Of a stretch of 5,979 nucleotides of DNA, positions 1-5,979 are shown piece by piece (the stretch's first letter is position 1; every line of letters starts with the position of its first letter). Where the stretch lies: assembly GCA_964407425.1 (NCBI GenBank), contig CAYOVN010000194.1, forward strand, positions 1-5,979. Direction: 5' to 3'. Made by a program: the position numbers and the translations under genes. The DNA comes from JABDNZ01 sp964407425 (GTDB taxonomy: Bacteria > Gemmatimonadota > Gemmatimonadetes > Longimicrobiales > Gaopeijiaceae). Below the pieces are notes generated by a model. The model had not been told where the DNA came from and ran no database searches. It was given only the letters and a program-made list of their open reading frames with translations.

Positions 1-2
1 TT

Positions 3-599
3 TCCAGCCTGCTCCGGTACGATGACGTAAATCTGGTCGAGACCATCCTCCATGAACTGTCCCACAACCACCTTTTCGTGAAAGGCAACGTCCGTTTCAA
101 CGAGAGCTTCGCGACTTTTGTAGGGCGGACCGGGGCGATCCGGTTTTTCTGCGGCCCGGAGGAGGTGCCACAAGACGTTCCCAAATGCCAGATGGCCCGG
201 GAGCGTTGGGCGGACTATCAGGGCTTCTCCCGCTTCCTCGATGAGTTCATCGGCGAATTGGAAGCTGTTTATGGAGCCCCGGACATGGCGGTGGGAGACA
301 AGATCGCCGCCCGGGAGGAGCTATTCAGAAGCTACCAGAGTCGATTTCAGGTCGCTGAAGGAATGGATCCATCTCCCATTTCCCCGGCGGGCTCCAACCT
401 CGTTCAAAGCTTCCTGGGGCGACCCCTGAATAACGCCATTCTTCTTGCTCGAATGAGATATTTCCACCGGCTTTCCGACTTTCAGGCCCTCCTGGACCAA
501 CATGATGGGGACCTGAAAGCCACCGTCGCCGAACTCAAGGAAAGGGCCCCGTCGGTGGATGATCCTTTTGAACTCCTTCCAGAAGGACCACCCCTTTAA
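3..599 (+). CDS. Predicted zinc aminopeptidase (COG4324/PF10023 type), 3' part
   Basis: The 5' end is missing: the frame is open from base 3 to the TAA at 597-599, giving 198 codons without a convincing start. The GTG at 78-80 is an in-frame valine inside a conserved block, not the start. What is seen: a metalloprotease HELSH motif at 51-65 (HExxH, two zinc-binding histidines and a catalytic glutamate), followed by an NESFATFVG block at 99-125 whose glutamate (102-104) probably supplies the third zinc ligand. Nearer the C-terminus is a GRPLNNAILLAR block. From memory this order (HELxH, FNESFATFVG, PLNNA) is typical of the predicted aminopeptidase family COG4324, usually around 350 residues, so a bit over half is here. 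The role would be cleavage of N-terminal residues from peptides, but family function is largely predicted and the substrate is unknown. No clear terminator follows it. The family call is fairly firm; the exact activity is not. Confidence 0.85.
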   Translation, partial: SSLLRYDDVNLVETILHELSHNHLFVKGNVRFNESFATFVGRTGAIRFFCGPEEVPQDVPKCQMARERWADYQGFSRFLDEFIGELEAVYGAPDMAVGDKIAAREELFRSYQSRFQVAEGMDPSPISPAGSNLVQSFLGRPLNNAILLARMRYFHRLSDFQALLDQHDGDLKATVAELKERAPSVDDPFELLPEGPPL

Positions 600-654
600 G
601 GCCGTTGGCCAGCGCCCTCTCAACCGGGGCCCCGACTTATTCCCTCCCCCTACG

Positions 655-683
655 TTGAAACGGACCCCACCCACGGCTAACTT
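655..683 (+). promoter_or_regulatory. Possible sigma70-like promoter for leuS
   Basis: TTGAAA at 655-660 (5 of 6 matches to TTGACA) is followed by a 17-base spacer and TAACTT at 678-683, which keeps the first, second and last bases of TATAAT. It is the best -35/-10 pair I found by eye in the 600-753 gap and would place the start of transcription near 690, leaving a leader of roughly 60 bases before leuS. The -10 match is weak, and such pairs can arise by chance. Confidence 0.3.
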
Positions 684-699
684 GGCGGCTCATCCTTCC

Positions 700-734
700 G
701 GAGGAGTTGGGTCGTCAGGGGACGTCCGGCCTCC
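700..734 (+). promoter_or_regulatory. Leader hairpin upstream of leuS
   Basis: GGAGG at 700-704 can pair with CCTCC at 730-734. Inside this, CGTC (713-716) pairs with GACG (721-724) around an AGGG loop, extended by GG/CC (710-711 with 726-727) across one mismatch. This places an SD-like GGAGGAG (700-706) in a stem about 50 bases before the leuS start, too far away to serve that start directly. It has no T-box signature that I can recognise. It may be only incidental folding of GC-rich DNA. Confidence 0.2.
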
Positions 735-753
735 GATTCACGAAAAGCGGTAA

Positions 754-3258
754 ATGATGGAACCGGACCGAACGGACGTTTACGCACCAGGGCCCATCGA
801 GGTGAAATGGCAGGAGCGCTGGGACGAACGAGGGACCAACAGCTTCACGCCTGAGGGGTTCAAGAAGGCCCCGAACCCCTTCTACAACCTCATGATGTTC
901 CCATACCCCTCCGCCGAGGGCCTTCACGTCGGTAACATCTACGCCTTCACCGGCGCCGACGTTCATGGCCGGTATCAGCGGTTGTTGGGCAAGGACGTCT
1001 TCGAGCCCATCGGCTTTGACGCATTTGGAATCCACTCCGAGAACTTTGCCCTGAAGATGGGCGTCAACCCAATGGATCTGACGCCAAAGAACGTGGCAAA
1101 TTTCACTCGCCAACTTCGGCGAATCGGAGGCATGTTCGACTGGGACCATACGGTCAACACTTCGGAGCCGGAGTACTACCGGTGGACTCAGTGGATCTTC
1201 CTCCAACTCTTCAAGGCCGGCCTTGCCGAACGGAAAGAAGCCCCCGTCAACTGGTGTCCGTCATGCATGACGGTCCTGGCCAACGAGCAGGTTCTCACCG
1301 GCCTCTGTGAGCGATGTGACACTGCCGTGGAGCAACGGCACATAGCCCAGTGGTTCTTCCGGATTACGGACTACGCCCAACGGCTTCTGGACAACCTGAA
1401 GACCATCGACTGGTCCGAGACCACCCTGAAAGCTCAGGAGAACTGGATCGGGCGAAGCGAGGGGGCCACCCTGAGGTTTCCGGTCCTCTCCCAAGCCGAG
1501 GACGGACCGGAGGGCGTAGCGAGCGTGGCTCTTCCTGAGGGAGCTCCGGTCATCTCGGTGTTCACCACGCGCCCAGATACCGTCTTCGGCGCCACCTACA
1601 TGGTCCTGGCCCCAGAACATCCTCTCGTTGGCGAGATCACCACGCCGGATCAGAAGGTCGAGGTGGAAGCCTATCAGGCTGAGGCCGCCAAGATGGACAT
1701 GGTGGCCCGTCAGAAGGTGGACAAGACGAAGACCGGTGTTTTCACAGGTGCGTACTGCGTGAACCCGGCCAACGAGAAACCCATCCCGGTATGGATCGCA
1801 GACTACGTTCTCAGTGAGTACGGCACGGGAGCCATCATGGCCGTGCCGGGCCACGACCAGAGGGACTTCGAATTCGCTCAGGCTTTTGATCTACCCATCC
1901 CCAGAGTGGTGGCGGGTCCCGGGGATGATGCCGACACACCCTTGGAAGAGGCCTACGCGGGAGACGGCGCCCTGGTGAATTCAGACCGTTTCGACGGCCT
2001 CCCATGGCGTGAAGGCGCCAGGGCCATCGTTGAGTGGCTGGAGAAGCGGGAACTGGCAGAGGCCCAGATCAACTTCCGGCTTCATGACTGGTGCATCTCC
2101 CGGCAGAGGTATTGGGGTCCCCCGATCCCCATCATCTACTGCGACAGCTGCGGCCCGGTGGCCGTTCCGGAAGCAGACCTGCCGGTCGTGTTACCCAGGC
2201 TCGAGGATTTCAAACCCGACGACTCGGGAATCAGTCCCTTGGCCCGGGTGGAGGACTGGTACAAAACCACCTGCCCCGAGTGCGGGGGCGGGGCCAGGCG
2301 TGAAACGGACGTCTCGGACACCTTCCTGGATTCCTCCTGGTATTTCCTGCGTTATCCCTCAACGGACCGGGAAGACGTTGCCATGGATCCGGAGATCACC
2401 AAGGGGTGGCTTCCGGTGGACTGCTACATCGGCGGAGAGGAGCATGCCGTTCTGCACCTCCTTTACGCCCGTTTCGTCACCATGGCCCTGAAGGACATGG
2501 GGCACCTGGATTTCGAGGAACCCTTCACCAAGTTCCGGAAGCACGGCCTCATCATTCGTGGGGGGGCCAAGATGTCGAAGAGCAAAGGAAACGTCATCGT
2601 TCCCGACCCCATCATCGAAGAGTACGGGGCCGACACCTTCCGTGTGTATCTCATGTTCCTCGGGCCCTTCGCCGAGGGAGGGGACTACCGGGACGAGGGC
2701 ATTCAGGGTCCCTTCGGCTTCCTGCATCGCCTTTTTGGCACGGTGGTATCCGCCATTGAATCCGCCGATCCAAATGCGGCCCCCGACGCCGATGTAGAGC
2801 AGAAACTCCACAAGACCATCAAGCAGGTGACGGAGCAGCTGGCGAATCTCCAGTACAACACCGCCGTCGCTGCAATGATGGAATACCTGAATGCTGTCCG
2901 GACCGGTGGACGCAAAACGGTGCGTGCCGAGGTGGAGCCGTTGGTGGTTCTGGTTGCGCCCTTCGCCCCCCACCTGGCCGAAGAACTCTGGGAACGCCTG
3001 GGTCACTCAGGTTCTGTTTTCGACGGAGCCAACTGGCCTTCCTTCGACGCAGAGAAGGCCGCCGAGGAGACCGTAAAAGTTGCGATCCAGGTAAACGGGA
3101 AGCTCCGGGGCACAGTGGACGCTCCCGCAGGTACCGGGCAGGATGATGTGGAAGCCCTGGCCCGTTCTCAGGATAATGTGACTCGACACCTGGAAGGGTT
3201 CGAGGTAAAACGGGTGATTTTCGTGCCCAACCGACTTCTCAACTTCGTCGTGGGATGA
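754..3258 (+). CDS. leuS: Leucyl-tRNA synthetase (class I)
   Basis: Charges tRNA-Leu with leucine using ATP, in the cytoplasm, and edits mischarged tRNA. At 834 residues it is close to the usual bacterial length (E. coli about 860). Visible in order: nucleotide-binding HIGH-type motif as HVGN (residues 58-61); FGIHSEN (91-97); a zinc-knuckle-like pair C168/C171 and C185/C188; the CP1 editing domain with the threonine-rich TTRPDT (271-276) and GTGAIMAVPGHDQRD (357-371) carrying the conserved aspartates; a second cysteine set C463/C466 and C507/C510; DSSWYFLRY; KMSKS (606-610); a helical anticodon-binding region; and the C-terminal VNGKLRG element (780-786) with a conserved IFVPNRLLNFVV tail. 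An in-frame TAA at 751-753 abuts the ATG, so translation starts at 754 or at the second ATG, 757. No good Shine-Dalgarno sits at normal spacing. Both active sites look intact; the HVGN and FGIHSE variants mark a divergent subtype. Followed by an intrinsic terminator. Confidence 0.97.
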   Translation: MMEPDRTDVYAPGPIEVKWQERWDERGTNSFTPEGFKKAPNPFYNLMMFPYPSAEGLHVGNIYAFTGADVHGRYQRLLGKDVFEPIGFDAFGIHSENFALKMGVNPMDLTPKNVANFTRQLRRIGGMFDWDHTVNTSEPEYYRWTQWIFLQLFKAGLAERKEAPVNWCPSCMTVLANEQVLTGLCERCDTAVEQRHIAQWFFRITDYAQRLLDNLKTIDWSETTLKAQENWIGRSEGATLRFPVLSQAEDGPEGVASVALPEGAPVISVFTTRPDTVFGATYMVLAPEHPLVGEITTPDQKVEVEAYQAEAAKMDMVARQKVDKTKTGVFTGAYCVNPANEKPIPVWIADYVLSEYGTGAIMAVPGHDQRDFEFAQAFDLPIPRVVAGPGDDADTPLEEAYAGDGALVNSDRFDGLPWREGARAIVEWLEKRELAEAQINFRLHDWCISRQRYWGPPIPIIYCDSCGPVAVPEADLPVVLPRLEDFKPDDSGISPLARVEDWYKTTCPECGGGARRETDVSDTFLDSSWYFLRYPSTDREDVAMDPEITKGWLPVDCYIGGEEHAVLHLLYARFVTMALKDMGHLDFEEPFTKFRKHGLIIRGGAKMSKSKGNVIVPDPIIEEYGADTFRVYLMFLGPFAEGGDYRDEGIQGPFGFLHRLFGTVVSAIESADPNAAPDADVEQKLHKTIKQVTEQLANLQYNTAVAAMMEYLNAVRTGGRKTVRAEVEPLVVLVAPFAPHLAEELWERLGHSGSVFDGANWPSFDAEKAAEETVKVAIQVNGKLRGTVDAPAGTGQDDVEALARSQDNVTRHLEGFEVKRVIFVPNRLLNFVVG

Positions 3259-3294
3259 TGACTTCATCTCCCCGAACACAAGCGCCGTGAACGG

Positions 3295-3334
3295 AGGCCG
3301 CTGCGGATCCCAGGATCCGGGCGGCCTTCTTTTT
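3295..3334 (+). terminator. Intrinsic terminator after leuS, in the tkt leader
   Basis: AGGCCGC (3295-3301) pairs with GCGGCCT (3321-3327). Beyond a small internal loop, GGATC (3305-3309) pairs with GATCC (3314-3318) around a four-base CCAG loop. The stem is followed by TTCTTTTT (3327-3334). This is a textbook rho-independent terminator for leuS. It lies between leuS and tkt, and its U-tract ends only seven bases before the tkt Shine-Dalgarno, so it could instead or also act as an attenuator within the tkt leader. Confidence 0.8.
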
Positions 3335-3354
3335 CCTAACTGGAGCCAAATCGC

Positions 3355-5376
3355 ATGTCAGCCCTCCAAGGCCCCCAGCGGGACCAGCACCTCGTCAACG
3401 CCATCCGCGTCCTTTCCATGGATGCGGTCCAGAAAGCGAATTCCGGACACCCCGGCGCTCCCATGGGGCTGGCTCCTCTGGGGTACGAGGTCTGGACACG
3501 ACATCTCAGACACAACCCGTTGGACCCGAGTTGGCCGGATAGGGATCGCTTCGTCCTGTCTCTGGGCCACGCTTCCGCCCTCATCTATTCCCTCCTCCAC
3601 CTTACCGGATACGACCTGACCCTGGAGGATCTGAAATCCTTCCGTCAGTGGGGGGCCCGAACTCCCGGGCACCCGGAGTTCGGGATCACACCCGGTGTCG
3701 AAACCACTACCGGACCCCTGGGCCAGGGTGTGGCGAATTCGGTGGGCATGGCCATGGCCGAGCGGTGGCTCGCCGACAGATTCAACAAAGACGGACACGA
3801 CATCGTAGATCATTTCACCTATGTGTTCTGCTCCGATGGAGACCTCATGGAAGGGATCTCCCACGAGGCGGCGGAGCTGGCCGGGCATCAGAAGCTCGGC
3901 AAGCTCATCTGGATCTACGACGACAATCAGATCTCCATCGAGGGTGACACCGACCTGGCATCCAGTACCGACCAGGAGAGAAGATTCCAAGCCTACGGTT
4001 GGCATGTTCTGAGAGTGGGCGACGGAAACGACCGGGAGGCAATGGACCGGGCCCTGCAGGATGCTCGGGCCAACGCGGACCAACCGACCCTCATCATCCT
4101 CCGGACCCAGATTGCCTTCGGGAGCCCGAACAAAGCTGGAAGCGAAAGCAGCCACGGCGCCCCATTGGGCGAGGATGAGATCAAGGCTACCAAGGAGAAC
4201 CTGGGGTACCCCTCTATGGAGCCTTTCTATGTTGACCCGGAAGCCCTGAGCTGGTGCCGGGAAGAGTCCCAAATCCGGGGCCGAAAGCTCCAGGATGAAT
4301 GGGAAGAACGGTTCGGAGCCTATCAGGAAGCCTTTCCTGAGGCGGCAGCTGAGTTCGAAGCCATGATGGCCGGGGAACTCCCGGAGGATTGGGATGCATC
4401 AGTCCCGGATCTGGTGACCCTTGAAAAGGCACAGGCCACCCGGGTTTCCTCTGGAACGGTTCTCCAGGCACTGGGGGCCAAGATTCCGAATCTCATCGGG
4501 GGTTCGGCGGATCTGGCGGGATCCAACAAAACGGACATCATAGGAGGGGGAGACCTCCTGGCCGATAACCCCGGAGGTCGGATCATCCACTTCGGGGTCA
4601 GGGAGCACGCCATGGCCTCCCTCCTGAACGGCATGGCCCTCCATGGAGGGGTCAGGCCCTTCGCCGGCACCTTCCTGGTTTTCTCCGACTACATGCGGCC
4701 GGCCATTCGCATGGCGGCCCTTATGGAGATCCCCGTCACGTATGTGTTCACCCACGACTCCATCGGACTGGGGGAAGATGGTCCGACCCATCAGCCTGTC
4801 GAACACGTCATGACGCTCCGGGCCATCCCGAACCTTGTGGACCTCCGGCCCGGGGATCCGGCGGAAACGGCAGTGGCGTGGAAGGTGGCCATGGAACAAA
4901 CCAGCCGGCCTTCCTTCCTGTCCCTGACCAGGCAGGGAATCCCTTGCCTCGATCGGACCAATGCAGACGGGGCCGACGGCCTCCGCCAGGGTGGCTACAT
5001 CATGCAGGAAGCCTCCGGCGGGACCCCTGCCCTGATCCTGATGGGAAGCGGTTCCGAACTACACCTTGCCGTTGAAGCCCGGTCCCAGTTCGAGGCGGAG
5101 GGTATCCCCACCCGGGTCGTGAGCATGCCCAGTTGGCGCCTCTTCATGGATCAGGACGAAGGCTACCGGAATGTCGTTCTTCCTCCCGAAGTCGATGCCC
5201 GGGTTTCCGTGGAGGCAGGTACCACCATGGGGTGGCCCCAGTGGCTGGGGACCAGGGGCAAGGCCGTGGGAATCGACCGGTTCGGAGCTTCGGCACCCTG
5301 GACCACGCTCTTCGAGGAGTTCGGAATCACAACAAAGAGGGTTGTGGAGGTGAGCCGTGCGGTTTTGAAGACCTAA
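3355..5376 (+). CDS. tkt: Transketolase (thiamine diphosphate enzyme)
   Basis: Moves a two-carbon ketol unit between sugar phosphates (for example xylulose-5-phosphate to ribose-5-phosphate or erythrose-4-phosphate) in the pentose phosphate pathway, or the Calvin cycle if one is present; cytoplasmic, normally a homodimer. The 673 residues match the usual length. Visible: GHPGAPMG (31-38) and GHAS (71-74) with substrate/cofactor histidines; TPGHPE (103-108) and TTGPLGQG (118-125); the ThDP/Mg site as SDGDLMEG (160-167) with N191; then the pyrimidine-binding domain with GGSADLAGSN, REHAMA (416-421, catalytic glutamate E417) and THDSIGLGEDGPTHQP (466-481); and a C-terminal domain from roughly residue 545. 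The ATG at 3355 is preceded by GGAG (3342-3345) nine bases away, which fixes the start. No promoter fits between the upstream terminator hairpin and this start, so its transcript must begin before the hairpin. No terminator separates it from the next gene, suggesting cotranscription. Confidence 0.97.
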   Translation: MSALQGPQRDQHLVNAIRVLSMDAVQKANSGHPGAPMGLAPLGYEVWTRHLRHNPLDPSWPDRDRFVLSLGHASALIYSLLHLTGYDLTLEDLKSFRQWGARTPGHPEFGITPGVETTTGPLGQGVANSVGMAMAERWLADRFNKDGHDIVDHFTYVFCSDGDLMEGISHEAAELAGHQKLGKLIWIYDDNQISIEGDTDLASSTDQERRFQAYGWHVLRVGDGNDREAMDRALQDARANADQPTLIILRTQIAFGSPNKAGSESSHGAPLGEDEIKATKENLGYPSMEPFYVDPEALSWCREESQIRGRKLQDEWEERFGAYQEAFPEAAAEFEAMMAGELPEDWDASVPDLVTLEKAQATRVSSGTVLQALGAKIPNLIGGSADLAGSNKTDIIGGGDLLADNPGGRIIHFGVREHAMASLLNGMALHGGVRPFAGTFLVFSDYMRPAIRMAALMEIPVTYVFTHDSIGLGEDGPTHQPVEHVMTLRAIPNLVDLRPGDPAETAVAWKVAMEQTSRPSFLSLTRQGIPCLDRTNADGADGLRQGGYIMQEASGGTPALILMGSGSELHLAVEARSQFEAEGIPTRVVSMPSWRLFMDQDEGYRNVVLPPEVDARVSVEAGTTMGWPQWLGTRGKAVGIDRFGASAPWTTLFEEFGITTKRVVEVSRAVLKT

Positions 5377-5380
5377 CAAT

Positions 5381-5396
5381 CCGGCCGTGAAGCCGG
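5381..5396 (+). other. Short hairpin just after tkt
   Basis: CCGGC (5381-5385) and GCCGG (5392-5396) form a perfect five-base-pair stem around a six-base CGTGAA loop, four bases after the tkt stop codon. There is no following T-run, so it is not an intrinsic terminator. It may protect the 3' end of tkt in a dicistronic message or be incidental. Confidence 0.35.
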
Positions 5397-5400
5397 GCCA

Positions 5401-5423
5401 TCCTCCAACTAACGCTGGAGGAG
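5401..5423 (+). promoter_or_regulatory. Shine-Dalgarno in a hairpin before the membrane gene
   Basis: A strong Shine-Dalgarno GGAGGAG (5417-5423) lies eight bases before the ATG at 5432 and fixes that start. The upstream TCCTCCA (5401-5407) is exactly complementary to TGGAGGA (5416-5422), giving a seven-base-pair stem with an eight-base loop that would bury the ribosome site. This is seen in the sequence; that it regulates translation is inference. Confidence 0.5.
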
Positions 5424-5431
5424 AAACACCT

Positions 5432-5806
5432 ATGTGCAAGAGGACGTTGCGAGCTCTTTTTTGGGCCCCTCGGTTGTTGACGGTTCTCTTCATCCTCTTC
5501 CTTGGCCTTTTCGCCCTCGATGTATTCAACGAAGGGTACGGGCCCTGGGAAACGGTGGCGGCCCTGTTCATGCACCTGATCCCACACATGATCCTGGCCG
5601 TGATCCTGATCGTGGCCTGGCGGTGGGAGTGGGTAGGTGCCGTCCTCTTCTTCGGCTTCGGGTTATTCTACATCCTCTGGGCATGGGGCCGATTCAATCT
5701 CGGCGCTTATGTGATTATTTCCGGTCCTCTCTTCCTCGTTTCGATCCTTTTCGGTATCGGCTGGATTTATCGAGACATAATCAGGGGCTCGGCGGAGAGC
5801 CCCTGA
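5432..5806 (+). CDS. Small four-helix inner-membrane protein, function unknown
   Basis: 124 residues beginning MCKRTLRALFWAPRLL, strongly hydrophobic. Four likely membrane helices are visible at about residues 11-32, 42-63, 67-86 and 92-112. Short charged or polar turns separate them (DVFNEGYGPWE between helices 1 and 2, the WRWEW turn between 2 and 3, GRFN between 3 and 4) and the C-terminal YRDIIRGSAESP is polar. Basic residues at the N-terminus and after helix 4 suggest both ends face the cytoplasm. The pattern resembles small bacterial membrane proteins of unknown function (possibly the DUF7670 group; from memory, unchecked). An in-frame GTG at 5387 would add 15 residues, but the ATG at 5432 has a perfect Shine-Dalgarno and starts where the family-like sequence starts. 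It lies 55 bases after tkt with no terminator between, so the two are probably cotranscribed; a shared job with transketolase is not implied. No catalytic motif is visible. Confidence 0.85.
   Translation: MCKRTLRALFWAPRLLTVLFILFLGLFALDVFNEGYGPWETVAALFMHLIPHMILAVILIVAWRWEWVGAVLFFGFGLFYILWAWGRFNLGAYVIISGPLFLVSILFGIGWIYRDIIRGSAESP
5781..5806 (+). repeat. 10-bp perfect inverted repeat over the stop codon
   Basis: TCAGGGGCTC (5781-5790) and GAGCCCCTGA (5797-5806) are exact reverse complements around a six-base GGCGGA loop. The right arm ends in the TGA stop of the membrane gene. No T-run follows, so on its own it is not a canonical terminator on this strand. It may stabilise the 3' end of the message or work with the terminator about 30 bases downstream. 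Confidence 0.6.
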
Positions 5807-5836
5807 AGGGAGGGGTCACTCTGGACGTATTCATGG

Positions 5837-5867
5837 AGGGCGGGGGAAAAGCCCCCGTCCTTTTCTT
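5837..5867 (+). terminator. Intrinsic terminator after the membrane gene
   Basis: A GC-rich stem, CGGGGG (5841-5846) with CCCCCG (5852-5857), closes an AAAAG loop. It is extended downward by pairing of AGGG (5837-5840) with TCCT (5858-5861), including one G-U pair. The sequence TTTTCTT (5861-5867) follows. This fits a rho-independent terminator ending the probable tkt-membrane gene transcript. Confidence 0.75.
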
Positions 5868-5908
5868 GAAACCGAACCGTCGAAGAGTAGAAGGAATCAC
5901 GGAAATCT

Positions 5909-5979
5909 ATGTACTCCACCTGCATGTTTTGTAACCAGACCCTCGGGGAAAACCAGATCATTGAACACTTCCCCATCGG
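5909..5979 (+). CDS. Small CxxC protein, 5' fragment
   Basis: An ATG at 5909 opens a frame that runs off the window after 23 full codons: MYSTCMFCNQTLGENQ, then an IIEHFPI stretch. The CMFC pair (residues 5-8) looks like half of a zinc-binding site, the partner cysteines presumably lying beyond the edge. From memory, similar openings (MYSTCLFC, then a hydrophobic EHFPVG-like stretch) occur in uncharacterised proteins of Gemmatimonadota-like bacteria; this is unverified. AAGGAA at 5891-5896 could be the ribosome site, although its 12-base spacing is long. The gene starts 41 bases after the preceding terminator, so it should have its own promoter in that short gap. Function is unknown; the call rests on the start, the CxxC motif and the remembered family resemblance. 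Confidence 0.6.
   Translation, partial: MYSTCMFCNQTLGENQIIEHFPI

Noticed and set aside
601..635. GGCC-GTT-GGCC and the GGGGCCCC palindrome after the aminopeptidase gene as a terminator.
   Set aside because: Stems are very short and no T-run follows.
559..753. A 64-codon frame whose TAA directly abuts the leuS ATG, looking like a coupled leader gene.
   Set aside because: It starts inside the aminopeptidase gene in another frame, is rich in proline and low-complexity residues, has no ribosome site and resembles nothing I know.
707..757. Possible short leader peptide from TTG 707 after GGAGGAG, ending at TGA 755-757 overlapping the leuS ATG.
   Set aside because: The TTG touches the Shine-Dalgarno with no spacer, no leucine-codon run is present, and there is no ATG or GTG in the frame.
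3358..4272. A long 304-codon open frame on the minus strand opposite tkt, with similar ones opposite leuS.
   Set aside because: These are antisense shadows of GC-rich coding sequence; the + strand frames encode clear conserved enzymes and the antisense translations show no recognisable motif.
5866..5893. TTGAAA (5866-5871), 16-base spacer, TAGAAG (5888-5893) as a promoter for the CxxC gene.
   Set aside because: The -10 lacks the final T, the -35 overlaps the terminator T-tract and the site would start RNA almost at the ATG; too weak to annotate.
5833..5934. A 33-residue frame from ATG 5833 after a GGGAGGGG-like run.
   Set aside because: It runs through the intrinsic terminator and into the CxxC gene in another frame; the purine run is about 19 bases away from the ATG.

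Overview
This window is about 6 kb of GC-rich bacterial chromosome. It carries five protein genes, all on the + strand: the 3' end of a predicted zinc aminopeptidase, complete leuS (leucyl-tRNA synthetase), complete tkt (transketolase), a small four-helix membrane protein, and the 5' end of a small CxxC protein cut by the window edge. There are no RNA genes, mobile elements, CRISPR arrays or phage genes. Gene order, codon use and base composition look uniform, so this reads as a housekeeping region rather than an island.

Taxonomy can only be inferred. The LeuRS belongs to a divergent subtype (HVGN for HIGH, FGIHSEN for FGLPAE). The last gene begins with a CxxC module of a kind I associate from memory with Gemmatimonadota-like genomes. 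A Gemmatimonadota or neighbouring uncultured lineage is plausible but not proven; a phylogeny of LeuRS would decide.

Layout: 1-599 is the C-terminal part of a COG4324/PF10023-type predicted aminopeptidase. 600-753 is a gap with a possible sigma70-like promoter and a leader that can fold into a hairpin. 754-3258 is leuS. 3259-3354 holds a strong intrinsic-terminator hairpin whose U-tract ends only 7 bases before the Shine-Dalgarno of tkt. 3355-5376 is tkt. 5377-5431 holds two small hairpins, the second of which pairs with the Shine-Dalgarno of the next gene. 5432-5806 is the small membrane protein, whose stop codon lies in a 10-bp perfect inverted repeat. An intrinsic terminator follows at 5837-5867, and the truncated CxxC gene starts at 5909.

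Transcription probably runs leuS to terminator, then tkt plus the membrane gene to the second terminator. The genes share no obvious pathway: protein synthesis, pentose phosphate/Calvin-type carbon shuffling, and unknown membrane function. I found no convincing novel system. The most interesting points are the RNA structures placed directly against the starts of tkt and the membrane gene, and the non-canonical LeuRS signature.
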